From NCBI RefSeq assembly GCF_019186805.1, contig NZ_CP066783.1:3361501-3425500 (forward strand): 64,000 nt of DNA, given 5' to 3'. This DNA is from Comamonas fluminis. Its GTDB lineage: Bacteria; Pseudomonadota; Gammaproteobacteria; Burkholderiales; Burkholderiaceae_C. Under the pieces are notes generated by a model. The model saw nothing but the letters and a program-made list of their open reading frames with translations. It had not been told where the DNA came from and did no database searches. The translations under genes and the position numbers were made by a program. This document shows positions 8,091-17,411 of the stretch, piece after piece (position 1 is the stretch's first letter; every line of letters starts with the position of its first letter).

Positions 8091-8106
8091 GATAGCGCTA
8101 ACCAAG
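8091..8106. promoter_or_regulatory. Candidate GntR operator, upstream copy
   Basis: GATAGCGCTAACCAAG contains the palindrome TAGCGCTA with a central CG, as expected of LacI-family operators. The 16 bases recur exactly at 8228. Confidence 0.7.
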
Positions 8107-8227
8107 CTTCATTTGAAGCACCCAATCAGCAGTCCGACAGCGAACCGCCCCCTCGACACCGGCCTTCATGGCCACGGAGATGAGAGCCTCTTGCGCATGT
8201 CGGCCTGCGCTTTTTTTAACCGCCAAG

Positions 8228-8243
8228 GATAGCGCTAACCAAG
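8228..8243. promoter_or_regulatory. Candidate GntR operator abutting the gntK start codon
   Basis: Second exact copy of GATAGCGCTAACCAAG, ending immediately before the gntK ATG and overlapping the only Shine-Dalgarno-like AAGGA. Copies are 137 bp apart, close to 13 helical turns, so looping by a tetrameric repressor is possible. Confidence 0.7.
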
Positions 8244-8801
8244 ATGCCAGAACGACAATCTCATGCACCCGCGCAAAAGGTGGCTCTGGTCATCATGGGG
8301 GTCTCCGGCTGCGGCAAATCCAGCGCTGGCCAAGCCATTGCCCAGCAACTGAACTGGGAGCTGGTCGAAGGCGACAGCTACCACTCAGCGCAGAGCGTGG
8401 CCAAGATGCAGGCAGGCACCCCTCTTACCGACGAAGACCGCGAAGGCTGGCTTGAGCGGCTGGCCCAGCGGCTGGCGCAGGCCAGCCCCACGCATGGCCT
8501 GGTGCTGACCTGCTCTTCGCTCAAGCGCAAATACCGGGATCAACTGCGCGCAGCCCAGCAACTGGGCTTTGTGTTTCTGGAGCTCGACTACGACACCGCG
8601 CTGGAGCGGGTGCAGACCCGGGCGCAGCATTTTTTCTCGCCCCATCTGGTGGCCAACCAGTTCGCCACGCTGGAAGACCCGCGCCAGGAAAGCGATGTGC
8701 TGACACTGAACGCCACCCTGCCCTTGAACACCATTGCGCAGAAGGTTCAGCTCTGGCTGCAGGAACCTGCTGCCAGCCATACCCCCACAGGAGCCCAATA
8801 A
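8244..8801 (+). CDS. gntK: Gluconokinase
   Basis: A 185-residue kinase that phosphorylates gluconate to 6-phosphogluconate. The P-loop is GVSGCGKSS (near residue 18), followed by ELVEGDSYHSAQSVAKM and GTPLTDEDREGWL, which are hallmarks of the GntK family. Length matches the family. It opens a rightward operon with a TRAP transporter and the two Entner-Doudoroff enzymes. The start codon directly follows an operator-like site, leaving little room for a normal ribosome site; AAGGA lies about 14 bases upstream. The stop overlaps the next start (TAATG). Confidence 0.95.
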   Translation: MPERQSHAPAQKVALVIMGVSGCGKSSAGQAIAQQLNWELVEGDSYHSAQSVAKMQAGTPLTDEDREGWLERLAQRLAQASPTHGLVLTCSSLKRKYRDQLRAAQQLGFVFLELDYDTALERVQTRAQHFFSPHLVANQFATLEDPRQESDVLTLNATLPLNTIAQKVQLWLQEPAASHTPTGAQ

Positions 8802-9307
8802 TGAGTCATAACAATCAGGCCGAATCCTCCCCCAAGCCAATGGCCAAGCGCCTGGCGGAAGGGCTGATGGTGCTGGCCCTGGCCGGCATGGTGATTGCCG
8901 TTTTCGTCAACGTGGTGCTGCGCTATGTGTTTCACACCAGCATCGTCTCGTACGAAGAAATCTCGCGCCTGCTCTTTGTATGGCTCGTGGCCATTGGCGC
9001 GATTGTTGCCGCGTTTGAAGGCTCGCATCTGGGCTTTGACATGGTGACATCCCGCGTCGGCCCCAGCACCCGCAAAGTGCTTTTCTGGATTTCCCAGTTG
9101 CTGATTGCAGCCTGCATGGGCTTGCTGCTGTGGGGTTCGTGGGAACAGGTGGTGGCAGGCTGGAGCAGCTATAGCACCGTGCTGGGTTACCCGCTGGCGC
9201 TGGGCGCTGCAGCCACGCTGGTGCTGGCCATCGGCATGCTGGTTGTCGTCGTGCGCGACATGCTGCGCGGCGGCCCTGCCGAGTCTTCTGAAACCACTGT
9301 GGAGTAA
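8801..9307 (+). CDS. dctQ: TRAP transporter small permease (DctQ type)
   Basis: A 168-residue membrane protein with four hydrophobic segments, the usual size and topology of the small TRAP permease. Characteristic sequence includes VFVNVVLRYVFHTSI and EISRLLFVWLVAIGA. It shares one base with the gntK stop codon, implying translational coupling. With the large permease and binding protein encoded just downstream it should form a sodium-coupled tripartite importer; the operon points to gluconate or a related sugar acid as substrate. Confidence 0.9.
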   Translation: MSHNNQAESSPKPMAKRLAEGLMVLALAGMVIAVFVNVVLRYVFHTSIVSYEEISRLLFVWLVAIGAIVAAFEGSHLGFDMVTSRVGPSTRKVLFWISQLLIAACMGLLLWGSWEQVVAGWSSYSTVLGYPLALGAAATLVLAIGMLVVVVRDMLRGGPAESSETTVE

Positions 9308-9317
9308 GGAGAGCACC

Positions 9318-10598
9318 ATGGTCGTTACCCTGATTTTTCTGGCCGTGCTGATTGGTGGCATGGTCATTGGCATGCCGATTGCGCATTCACTGGTGCTGAC
9401 CGGCGTGGCGCTGATGTGGCATCTGGACTTTTTCGACACCCAGTTGCTGGCCCAGAACCTGCAGGCCGGTTTTGACAACTTCCCGCTGCTGGCCGTGCCG
9501 TTCTTCATTCTGGCGGGCGAGCTGATGAACGCAGGCGGTCTGTCGCGCCGCATCATTGATCTGGCCCGCGCCTTTGTCGGCCACATCCCCGGCGGGCTGG
9601 GCTATGTGGCCATTGGCGCTGCGGTGCTGCTGGCGTCCATGAGCGGCTCGGCCATTGCCGACACCGCCGCGCTGGCCACCATCTTGCTGCCCATGATGCG
9701 CGATCAGAAGTACCCCGACAGCTACAGCGCAGGCCTGCTGGCTTCAGGCGGCATCATCGCCCCCATCATTCCGCCTTCGATGCCATTTGTGATTTATGGC
9801 GTCACCACCAACACATCCATCAGCAAGCTGTTCCTGTCGGGCGTGGTGCCGGGCCTGTTCATGGGCGCGTTTCTGATTGCCGCGTGGTGGTTCATTGCCC
9901 GCAAATACCAACTGGCCGCTGGCGAGCGTGTGGAGTGGGGCACCCGTATCAAGGCGCTGTTCAAAAGCTTCTGGGCCATGATGATGCCGGTCATCATTCT
10001 GGGCGGCCTGAAGGGCGGCGTGTTCACACCCACCGAAGCGGCTGTGGTTGCTGCCGTCTATGCGCTGTTCGTGTCCATGGTGGTGTACCGCGAGATGAGC
10101 TGGGGCAAGCTCTATGACGTGTTTCTGGCAGCCGCCAAGACCACCGCAGTCGTGATGTTCCTGTGCGGTGCAGCCACCGTGACAGCCTACATGATTACGC
10201 TGGCCGACCTGCCCAATATGCTAGCCGACAGCTTTGCCGGCCTGCTGGGCTCGCCCATGCTGTTCATGGCAGTGATGATGCTCTTCCTGCTGGTCGTCGG
10301 CACGGCCATGGACCTGACCCCCACCATCCTGATCTTCGGCCCGGTCTGCGCACCACTGGCGGTGAAGGCTGGAATCGACCCCGTGTACTTCGGCTTCATG
10401 TTCATCTATGTGGGCTGTATCGGCCTCATCACCCCGCCTGTGGGCACAGTGCAGAACGTGGTGGCCGGCGTGGGCAAGCTGCGCATGGAAACCGTCATCA
10501 AGGGCACCAACCCCTTCCTCATGGTCTATGTGCTGCTGGCAATTCTGTTTGTGATCTTCCCGCAGCTGGTGACCGCACCGCTCAAGTGGATGCATTGA
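9318..10598 (+). CDS. dctM: TRAP transporter large permease (DctM type)
   Basis: A 426-residue polytopic membrane protein of the DctM family, which forms the transport channel of TRAP systems. Typical segments are FPLLAVPFFILAGELMNAGG, MSGSAIADTAALATILLPMM and GIIAPIIPPSMPFVIYG. The ATG at 9318 follows AAGGAGAGCACC, a strong ribosome site, ten bases after dctQ; a longer upstream reading frame inside dctQ is not credible. Substrate is inferred from the operon (gluconate). Confidence 0.93.
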   Translation: MVVTLIFLAVLIGGMVIGMPIAHSLVLTGVALMWHLDFFDTQLLAQNLQAGFDNFPLLAVPFFILAGELMNAGGLSRRIIDLARAFVGHIPGGLGYVAIGAAVLLASMSGSAIADTAALATILLPMMRDQKYPDSYSAGLLASGGIIAPIIPPSMPFVIYGVTTNTSISKLFLSGVVPGLFMGAFLIAAWWFIARKYQLAAGERVEWGTRIKALFKSFWAMMMPVIILGGLKGGVFTPTEAAVVAAVYALFVSMVVYREMSWGKLYDVFLAAAKTTAVVMFLCGAATVTAYMITLADLPNMLADSFAGLLGSPMLFMAVMMLFLLVVGTAMDLTPTILIFGPVCAPLAVKAGIDPVYFGFMFIYVGCIGLITPPVGTVQNVVAGVGKLRMETVIKGTNPFLMVYVLLAILFVIFPQLVTAPLKWMH

Positions 10599-10622
10599 AG
10601 ACCCCGCCATAGTGCTCTTCAA

Positions 10623-10683
10623 AACTATCAATTCAATAGCTGACAGCGCATTACCTATAAGCGCTGCAGACATATTTCGCTTT
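10623..10683 (+). repeat. Short Comamonadaceae repeat, full-length copy
   Basis: AATAGCTGACAGCGC followed by ATAAGCGCTGCAGACA reproduces both halves of the repeat unit. It sits between dctM and dctP, inside the operon. Confidence 0.65.
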
Positions 10684-10722
10684 AACCCAAGGGCTCCGGC
10701 CCATTCAAGCAAGGAGACAGGT

Positions 10723-11730
10723 ATGCGTATCAAATTTGCAATCACAGGCCTCACCGCCATGTTGCTGGCCACCGGTGCTGTTCAGGCACAGGACTTCAAG
10801 CCCCGTCTGGTGCGCTTTGGCTACGGTCTGGTCGAAGACTCCAACCAGGGCCGTGCTGTGCGCATGTTTGCCAAGGAAGTGGAAAAAGCCACGGGCGGCA
10901 AGATGAAGGTGCGCGCCATTGGCAATGCCTCTCTGGGCTCAGACACCCAGATGCAGCAGGCCCTGATCGGCGGCGCGCAGGAAATGATGGTCGGCTCCAC
11001 CGCCACGCTGGTGGGCCTGACACCCGAAATGGCCGTCTGGGATACGCCTTTCCTGTTTGCCAACACCAAGGAAGCCGACACCGTGCTGGACGGCCCCGTG
11101 GGCGAGAAAGTCAAAGCCACGCTGGAGCCCAAGGGCATGGTCGGTCTGGTCTATTGGGAAAACGGCTTCCGCAACCTGACCAATAACAAGCGCCCTATCG
11201 CCAAGCTGGAAGACCTGCAGGACGTGAAGCTGCGCGTGATGCAGAACAACGTCTTCCTCGACAGCTTCAAGGCACTGGGCGCCAACGCCGTGCCCCTGCC
11301 CTTCTCCGAGCTGTTCACAGCGCTGGAAACCAAGGCCGTTGATGGTCAGGAAAACCCGTTCAACACCGTGCTATCCAGCAAGTTCTACGAAGTGCAGAAG
11401 TACCTGACCGTCTCCAACCACGTCTATAGCCCCTGGATTGTGACGGTGAGCAAGAAGTGGTGGGACACGCTGACACCTGCTGAAAAGAAGGTGCTGCAGG
11501 ATGCCGCCATCAAGAGCCGCGATTTCGAGCGCAAGGACACCCGCGAAGAAGCGGCCAAGGCGTTGGCTGAAATCAAGACCAAGGGCATGCAGGTCAACGA
11601 ACTGCCTGCCGCTGAAGCAGGCCGCATGCGCGACAAGCTGGCCACGGTGAACGCAGGCATTGCCAAGACTGTGGGTCAGGGCACCTGGGATTCGGTGCAG
11701 GCTGCCGTCAAGCAAGCCCGCGCCAAGTAA
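10723..11730 (+). CDS. dctP: TRAP transporter substrate-binding protein (DctP type)
   Basis: A 335-residue periplasmic binding protein with a clear signal peptide (MRIKFAITGLTAMLLATGAV, cleavage near QAQ). The DctP fold is recognised from MLVGSTATLVG-like and KLRVMQNNVFLDSF segments, the latter carrying the arginine that binds the substrate carboxylate. The ATG at 10723 has AAGGAG eight bases upstream. Its place between gluconokinase and Edd/Eda suggests that it binds gluconate or another aldonate. The gap of 124 bases from dctM holds a repeat copy. Confidence 0.92.
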   Translation: MRIKFAITGLTAMLLATGAVQAQDFKPRLVRFGYGLVEDSNQGRAVRMFAKEVEKATGGKMKVRAIGNASLGSDTQMQQALIGGAQEMMVGSTATLVGLTPEMAVWDTPFLFANTKEADTVLDGPVGEKVKATLEPKGMVGLVYWENGFRNLTNNKRPIAKLEDLQDVKLRVMQNNVFLDSFKALGANAVPLPFSELFTALETKAVDGQENPFNTVLSSKFYEVQKYLTVSNHVYSPWIVTVSKKWWDTLTPAEKKVLQDAAIKSRDFERKDTREEAAKALAEIKTKGMQVNELPAAEAGRMRDKLATVNAGIAKTVGQGTWDSVQAAVKQARAK

Positions 11731-11850
11731 TTCCACTTCTAAATCATTCGATTACTTTGTCGGCTTCGCTTGCCGTGCGACTGCACTGTCTTCGCTTCGC
11801 CTTCGCGTACTCGAATGATTGATAAACGGAATAAAGCGCTCCCACTAAGC

Positions 11851-11889
11851 CGCTGCTGCGTGATCGCTTGAGGCTCTCACGCAGCAGCG
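11851..11889. promoter_or_regulatory. Perfect 13-bp stem-loop in front of edd
   Basis: CGCTGCTGCGTGA (11851-11863) pairs exactly with TCACGCAGCAGCG (11877-11889) across a 13-base loop, followed by CTTTTG. It may be a partial terminator after dctP or an mRNA stabiliser. It ends 19 bases before the edd start. A wider 10-bp dyad AATCATTCGA lies at 11742 and 11811. Confidence 0.6.
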
Positions 11890-11908
11890 CTTTTGAAAGA
11901 TTCTCATC

Positions 11909-13756
11909 ATGGCAATCCACCCCGTTCTGTCCCAGGTCACGCAGCGCATACAACAGCGCAGCCAGGCCAGCCGTGCGGACTATCTGGCACAGGTCGATGC
12001 CATGGCCGCGCGCCCGCCGCAGGTTCGCTCCATGGGCTGCGCCAATGTGGCCCATGCTTTTGCCGCCCTGCCCGGCGCTGACAAGATTCGCATCGTCGAA
12101 GAAAAAGGCCCGAACATTGGCATCGTCACGGCCTATAACGATGTGCTCTCGGCCCACGCGCCGTTTGCGACCTACCCCGATATTCTGAAAGACGAAGCGC
12201 GCAAAAACGGCGCCACCGCCCAGGTTGCGGGCGGCGTGCCTGCCATGTGCGATGGCGTCACCCAGGGCCTGCCCGGCATGGAGCTGAGCCTGTTCAGCCG
12301 CGACGCGATTGCCATGTCCACCGCCGTGGCACTCACCCACGACACCTTTGACGCCGCCCTGCTGCTGGGCGTGTGCGACAAGATTGTTCCCGGCCTGCTG
12401 ATTGGCGCCCTGCACTTCGGCCACCTGCCCATGGTGTTTGTGCCCGCTGGTCCCATGACCTCTGGCCTATCCAACAGCGAAAAAGCCAAGGTGCGCGAGC
12501 AAGCCGCGCAAGGCCTTGTGGGCCGCAAAGAGCTGCAGGCTGCAGAGAATGCCGCCTATCACGATCAAGGCACCTGCACCTTTTACGGCACGGCCAACAG
12601 CAACCAGATGCTGCTCGAAGCCATGGGCCTGCATGTGCCCGGCACGGCTTTTATCAACCCCGGCGATTCAGAGCGCGAGCTGCTCACGCGCGAAGCCATG
12701 CGCACCGTGCTCTCCATCACCCACGGCAAGCGCTTTGCACCCATTGGCCATGTGGTGGATGAGCGCTGCATCGTCAACGCCATGGTGGCCCTGCTGGCCA
12801 CAGGCGGCTCCACCAACCACCTGATTCACTGGGTGGCCGTGGCCCGCGCAGCGGGCATCCTCATCGACTGGGATGATTTCGAACAACTGTCTGCCGTCGT
12901 GCCACTGCTGGCCCGCGTCTATCCCAACGGGGCAGCCGATGTGAACCAGTTTCAGGCCGCTGGCGGCCCTGGCTATGTGATTGCCCAGCTGCTGCAGGCC
13001 GGGCTCATGCATGGCGATGTGCTGACCGTAAAACCCGAAGGGCTTGCTGCCTTTGGCCGCATCCCCCATGTCGAAAACGGCGCACTGCACTGGCAAGTGG
13101 CCGGAGCCTCCACAGACGATAGCGTGCTTCGCCCGGCCACAGCCCCTTTCAGCCCCACAGGGGGCTTGAAACTGCTCAAAGGCAATCTGGGCCGCAGCGT
13201 CATCAAGATCAGCGCCGTGCCCGAAGACCGTCACACACTGCGCGCACCGGCCTGGGTGTTTGACTCGCAGGACGAATTGCAGGCCGCCTTCAAATCTGGC
13301 GCGCTGGAGCAGGCCTGCCAGACCAACGGCCACAACGGCGTGGTCTGCGTGGTGCGCTGGCAGGGGCCGCAGGCCAACGGCATGCCAGAGCTGCACAAGC
13401 TCACCCCCCCGCTGGCCGTGCTGCAGGGCAAGGGCTACAAGGTGGCGCTGGTGACCGATGGCCGCATGAGCGGTGCATCGGGCAAGGTGCCTGCCGCCAT
13501 CCACCTCAGCCCCGAAGCGCTGGCGGGCGGGCCGCTGGCCAGGGTGCAAAGCGGCGACCTCATCACGCTGGATGCTGCAAGCGGCCTTCTGCAGGCCGAA
13601 GTGACCGAGGCCGAATGGAATGCCCGGCCCCTGGCCGCCATGCCTGCCGAGCTGCAGCAGGCCAACCGCCGTGGTCTGGGCCGTGAACTGTTTGCCGGAT
13701 TCCGGCGCAATGCGCTCAGCGCAGAAGAAGGAGCTTGCACATGGGTGCTCAACTGA
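11909..13756 (+). CDS. edd: Phosphogluconate dehydratase
   Basis: A 615-residue iron-sulfur dehydratase of the IlvD/Edd family that converts 6-phosphogluconate to 2-keto-3-deoxy-6-phosphogluconate, the first dedicated Entner-Doudoroff step. Family landmarks include [17 protein letters not shown] with the cluster cysteine, [28 protein letters not shown] with a second cysteine, and [12 protein letters not shown] near the C-terminus. Length is normal for Edd (about 600). The stop lies inside the eda start region, so the two are translationally coupled. No zwf or glucose kinase is adjacent, which suggests that the pathway is fed by external gluconate. Confidence 0.97.
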   Translation: MAIHPVLSQVTQRIQQRSQASRADYLAQVDAMAARPPQVRSMGCANVAHAFAALPGADKIRIVEEKGPNIGIVTAYNDVLSAHAPFATYPDILKDEARKNGATAQVAGGVPAMCDGVTQGLPGMELSLFSRDAIAMSTAVALTHDTFDAALLLGVCDKIVPGLLIGALHFGHLPMVFVPAGPMTSGLSNSEKAKVREQAAQGLVGRKELQAAENAAYHDQGTCTFYGTANSNQMLLEAMGLHVPGTAFINPGDSERELLTREAMRTVLSITHGKRFAPIGHVVDERCIVNAMVALLATGGSTNHLIHWVAVARAAGILIDWDDFEQLSAVVPLLARVYPNGAADVNQFQAAGGPGYVIAQLLQAGLMHGDVLTVKPEGLAAFGRIPHVENGALHWQVAGASTDDSVLRPATAPFSPTGGLKLLKGNLGRSVIKISAVPEDRHTLRAPAWVFDSQDELQAAFKSGALEQACQTNGHNGVVCVVRWQGPQANGMPELHKLTPPLAVLQGKGYKVALVTDGRMSGASGKVPAAIHLSPEALAGGPLARVQSGDLITLDAASGLLQAEVTEAEWNARPLAAMPAELQQANRRGLGRELFAGFRRNALSAEEGACTWVLN

Positions 13757-14376
13757 CGGCTTTATCCATCATGCGGGATGCCCCCGTCATTCCCGTCATC
13801 GTGCTCAACAAGGTAGAGCACGCTGTGCCCATGGCAGAGGCACTGGTCGCTGGTGGCATCAGGGTGCTGGAAGTCACGCTGCGCACGCCGCAGGGTCTGG
13901 CCTGCATTGAAGCCATTGCCAAGGCCGTGCCGCAAGCCATTGTGGGCGCTGGCACCGTGCGCAGCGCGGCAGATGCAGCCGCAGCAGCACAAGTCGGTGC
14001 ACGGTTTGCCGTCAGCCCCGGCTACACCAGCAAGCTGGGGCAGGCCTGCCGCGATCTTGGCTTGCCACTGCTGCCCGGCGTGGCCACCAGCAGCGAAATC
14101 ATGGCTGCCATGGAAGACGGCCTGAGCGAGCTGAAATTTTTCCCGGCCGTGCAGTCCGGCGGCATTCAGATGCTCAAGGCCTGGCAAGGCCCGTTTGGTG
14201 ATGTGCGCTTTTGCCCCACGGGCGGCATCTCGCCTGCCAATGCTGCCGAGTTTCTGGCGCTGTCCAATGTGGTCTGCGTGGGTGGCTCGTGGCTGGTGCC
14301 ATCAAGCGCCGTAGAAGCTGGCAACTGGTCACAGATTACCGATCTGGCCAAGGCCACGCACGCACTGCGCGCCTGA
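13741..14376 (+). CDS. eda: KDPG aldolase (2-keto-3-deoxy-6-phosphogluconate aldolase)
   Basis: A 211-residue class I aldolase giving pyruvate and glyceraldehyde 3-phosphate. The catalytic glutamate is in [10 protein letters not shown] and the Schiff-base lysine in [23 protein letters not shown] is the phosphate site. The ATG at 13741 overlaps edd by 16 bases; an in-frame TTG six bases earlier is unlikely. It ends the gluconate operon and is followed by a strong terminator. Confidence 0.96.
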   Translation: MGAQLTALSIMRDAPVIPVIVLNKVEHAVPMAEALVAGGIRVLEVTLRTPQGLACIEAIAKAVPQAIVGAGTVRSAADAAAAAQVGARFAVSPGYTSKLGQACRDLGLPLLPGVATSSEIMAAMEDGLSELKFFPAVQSGGIQMLKAWQGPFGDVRFCPTGGISPANAAEFLALSNVVCVGGSWLVPSSAVEAGNWSQITDLAKATHALRA

Positions 14377-14390
14377 AAACCTGCACCCAC

Positions 14391-14427
14391 AAAAAAGCCC
14401 GGCTGGCAAAACCAGTCGGGCTTTTTT
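14391..14427. terminator. Intrinsic terminator after eda (bidirectional)
   Basis: AAAAAAGCCCGGCTGG pairs with CCAGTCGGGCTTTTTT across CAAAA with one mismatch. It separates eda from the convergent cyd operon and can stop both. Confidence 0.92.
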
Positions 14428-14450
14428 CATCTGCGGCGAACGAGGGCCTA

Positions 14451-14591
14451 TCAGGCTTCGGGCTGCGAGTTGGTCTCTTCCAGAATACGGCGACGGGTCA
14501 CCTCATCGTCCGTCAGCTCATACCACATGGCGTTGAGCACCGCGAAAGCAGCGGCCAGCGGCAGGCCCAGAATCCAAGCGAAATACCACAT
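14451..14591 (-). CDS. cydX: Cytochrome bd oxidase small subunit CydX
   Basis: A 46-residue single-span membrane peptide beginning MWYFAWILGLPLAAAFAVLN, the conserved start of CydX/YbgT. The acidic stretch ELTDDE follows, as usual. CydX stabilises the hemes of the bd complex. It starts 29 bases after cydB and ends the leftward cyd operon. The ATG at 14591 is preceded by AAGGAACAA, supporting this start over longer upstream readings. Confidence 0.95.
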   Translation of the reverse strand: MWYFAWILGLPLAAAFAVLNAMWYELTDDEVTRRRILEETNSQPEA

Positions 14592-14620
14592 TGTTTGTTC
14601 CTTTCTTGCGCTGTACCTGG

Positions 14621-15772
14621 TCAGTACGAGTGAGTCTTGCCGGTAGCGATGGCGATGGGGTCCACCTTGCCGCGCAGCACCGAGTACACCCAGCTGGTAT
14701 AGGCCAGGATCAGGGGAATGAAGATCAGCGAGCACACCAGCATGATGAACAGCACCACATGGCTGGAGGACGAATCCCAGACCGTCAGGCTAAAGCGTGG
14801 GTCCACGGTGGAAGGCAGGATCATAGGGAACATGGCGCAGCCCACGCTCAAAATGATGCCGGCAATCGCCAGACCGCTGCCCAGCAGGCCCAGCCACTCT
14901 TTGCGGCTGCGCAGTGCAGCAGCCACCACCAGGGGCATGACCAGACCCAGAGCAGGAACAATCCACAGCACAGGGGAAGCCTTGAAGTTGCTCATCCAGG
15001 CACCAGCCACCACAGCGGCGGTCTTGTTCATGGGGTTGGAAGGGCCCACAGGGTTGATCTCACTGGTGATGACAAAGCCGTTCATATTAGCCAGCCAGAC
15101 ACCCGCAGCCGCAAACAGCACCGTAGTCAGCACGGCAAAGATAGTGCCGTACTTGGCAGCACGTGCAGAGACTTCGCCATCTGTCTTGAACATCAGCCAG
15201 GCCGCGCCATGCATCAGCAGCATGGACAGCGACACCAGACCGGCCAGCAGCGCAAACGGTGTGAGCAGGCCGAAGAATGTGCCGTCGTAGTAGATGCGCA
15301 TATCGTCGCCCAGACGGAATGGCACGCCCAGCAGCACATTGCCCACGGCCACACCAAACAGCAGCGCAGGCACAAGACCGGTAATGCACAGCACCCAGTC
15401 CCAGCGGTTGCGCCATGCGGCGTCTTCACGCTTGCTGCGGAACTTGAAAGCCACGGGGCGCAAAATCAAGGGCACCAGCACGGCAAACATGGCCAGGTAA
15501 AAGCCCGAGAAGGACACGGCGTAGAGCTGTGGCCAGGCGGCAAAAATGGCGCCGCCGCCCAGAATCAGCCACACCTGATTGCCTTCCCACACGGGGCCGA
15601 CGGAGTTGATGGCCGTGCGGCGCTCCACATCGGTCTTGGCCGTGGCGCGCAGCAGGCCCATGGCCCCCAGATCGAACCCGTCAGTGACGGCAAAGCCGAC
15701 CAGCAGCACGCCCAGCAGCACCCACCAGATGACGCGCAAAACGTCGTATGTAATCAGTTCATGCAAGATCAT
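14621..15772 (-). CDS. cydB: Cytochrome bd ubiquinol oxidase subunit II
   Basis: A 383-residue polytopic membrane protein of the CydB family, partner of CydA in quinol oxidation and oxygen reduction. The family start LRVIWWVLLGVLLVGFAVTD is followed by DGFDLGAMGLL; WEGNQVWLILGGGAIFAAWP is also diagnostic. Length matches E. coli CydB (379). It lies 17 bases after cydA. It gives high oxygen affinity under micro-oxic conditions. Confidence 0.97.
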   Translation of the reverse strand: MILHELITYDVLRVIWWVLLGVLLVGFAVTDGFDLGAMGLLRATAKTDVERRTAINSVGPVWEGNQVWLILGGGAIFAAWPQLYAVSFSGFYLAMFAVLVPLILRPVAFKFRSKREDAAWRNRWDWVLCITGLVPALLFGVAVGNVLLGVPFRLGDDMRIYYDGTFFGLLTPFALLAGLVSLSMLLMHGAAWLMFKTDGEVSARAAKYGTIFAVLTTVLFAAAGVWLANMNGFVITSEINPVGPSNPMNKTAAVVAGAWMSNFKASPVLWIVPALGLVMPLVVAAALRSRKEWLGLLGSGLAIAGIILSVGCAMFPMILPSTVDPRFSLTVWDSSSSHVVLFIMLVCSLIFIPLILAYTSWVYSVLRGKVDPIAIATGKTHSY

Positions 15773-15789
15773 TTTTGGTACTCCTTGCC

Positions 15790-17379
15790 TTAACCACGGG
15801 TGGCGGCCAGCTTTTTGATCATGGGCTCGTAAAAGCTCAGGTGCGGCTCGCTCTCGTGCTCTGGGCCCTTCTTGATGGCCTTGACCATCAGCTTGAGCTC
15901 AATCACCAGCAGCACGGTGTAGATCAGTACAAAGCCAGCAATGGTCAGCAGCAAGGTTGTTGCGCCCAGGTTGGACACGGCCATGGCTGTGGGCAGCACG
16001 CCTTCGATGATCCAGGGCTGACGACCCAGCTCGGCCACAATCCAGCCGCATTCAGCAGCAATCCAGGGCAGAGGAATGGACAGCACTGCCACCTTGAGCA
16101 GCCAGGGGTAGGCATCGAGCTTGTGACGCACAGACAGCCAGAAGAAGGTGCCGGTCAGCAGGATGAAGAACATGCCCAGTGCCACCATGATGCGGAAGCT
16201 CCAGAACAGCGGGCCAACGGGTGGCACGGTGTCCATGGCGGCCTTGTGAATCTGCTCTTCGGTAGCCTTGCGGGGGTCATCCACATAGCGCATCAGCAGC
16301 AGGGCGTAGCCCATGTTGGCGCCATTGTTCTCAAAGCGCAGGCGGGCTTCAGCAGGAACTTCCGCGTCGCTCTTGGCCTTGCGAATGGTCTGCAGCGCGT
16401 CATAGGCGTCAATACCGTTGCGGATATTGCCTTCGGCGTTCTTGACCAGCTGGTTGATGCCGGGAATCTCGGTATTGAGCGAGCGTGTACCGATCAGGCC
16501 CATCACCCATGGAATATGCACGGCAAAGTGGGTCTCGCGGGCTTCACGATCGGGGAAGCCGAAAGCCGTGAACGCAGCAGGCGCAGGCTCTGTTTCCCAC
16601 ATGGCTTCGATGGAAGCCAGCTTCATCTTCTGGTGTTCCGACGACAGATAGCCGGATTCATCACCCAGCACCACCACCGACAGCGAAGCAGCCAGACCGA
16701 ACGAGGCCGCCACGGTCATCGAGCGCTTGGCCAGATGGATATGACGACCCTTGAGCAGATACCAGGCCGACACACCCAGCACAAACAGCGCAGCCATCAC
16801 ATAGCCGGCCGATACCGTGTGCACAAACTTGGCCTGTGCCACGGGGTTTGTGAGCACGGCAAAGAAGTCCGTCACTTCCATGCGCATGGTCTGGGGGTTG
16901 AAGGCAGCGCCCACGGGGTTTTGCATCCAGCCGTTGGCCACCAGAATCCACAGCGCCGAGAAGTTGGTGCCAATGGCCATCAGGCAGGTCACGATCAGGT
17001 GCTTGACCTTGGACAGGCGATCCCAGCCAAAGAAGAACAGGCCCACGAACGTGGCTTCCATGAAGAAGGCCATCAGACCTTCAATGGCCAGCGGTGCGCC
17101 AAAGATGTCGCCCACGTAGTGGCTGTAGTAGCTCCAGTTCATGCCGAACTGAAACTCCATCACCACGCCAGTGGCCACGCCCATGGCGAAGTTGATGCCA
17201 AACAGCACGCCCCAGAACTTGGTCATGTCGCGCCAGATGGTGCGACCTGTCATCACAAACACCGTCTCCATGATGGCGATGAGAATCGACAGGCCGAGCG
17301 TCAGCGGCACAAACAAAAAGTGGTAGAGCGCCGTTATCGCGAACTGCAGTCGCGATAGATCGACGATATCGAGGTCCAT
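15790..17379 (-). CDS. cydA: Cytochrome bd ubiquinol oxidase subunit I
   Basis: A 529-residue heme-bearing subunit with about nine membrane helices. LSRLQFAITALYHFLFVPLT carries the conserved heme histidine (H20), QAKFVHTVSAGYVMAA a second, and the GRQPW motif is intact (ELGRQPWIIEG). The quinol-binding loop between helices 6 and 7 is long, as in the E. coli bd-I class. The order of the operon, cydD-cydC-cydA-cydB-cydX, puts the assembly exporter first. It starts 32 bases downstream of cydC. Confidence 0.97.
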   Translation of the reverse strand: MDLDIVDLSRLQFAITALYHFLFVPLTLGLSILIAIMETVFVMTGRTIWRDMTKFWGVLFGINFAMGVATGVVMEFQFGMNWSYYSHYVGDIFGAPLAIEGLMAFFMEATFVGLFFFGWDRLSKVKHLIVTCLMAIGTNFSALWILVANGWMQNPVGAAFNPQTMRMEVTDFFAVLTNPVAQAKFVHTVSAGYVMAALFVLGVSAWYLLKGRHIHLAKRSMTVAASFGLAASLSVVVLGDESGYLSSEHQKMKLASIEAMWETEPAPAAFTAFGFPDREARETHFAVHIPWVMGLIGTRSLNTEIPGINQLVKNAEGNIRNGIDAYDALQTIRKAKSDAEVPAEARLRFENNGANMGYALLLMRYVDDPRKATEEQIHKAAMDTVPPVGPLFWSFRIMVALGMFFILLTGTFFWLSVRHKLDAYPWLLKVAVLSIPLPWIAAECGWIVAELGRQPWIIEGVLPTAMAVSNLGATTLLLTIAGFVLIYTVLLVIELKLMVKAIKKGPEHESEPHLSFYEPMIKKLAATRG

Positions 17380-17411
17380 GGTCAGGTCCTTTCTCTCGGT
17401 ACTTCAAATAA

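Noticed and set aside
15775..17358. 527-residue open frame on the plus strand across cydA
   Set aside because: Antisense shadow of cydA: rich in His, Gln and Gly, no ribosome site, no family resemblance.
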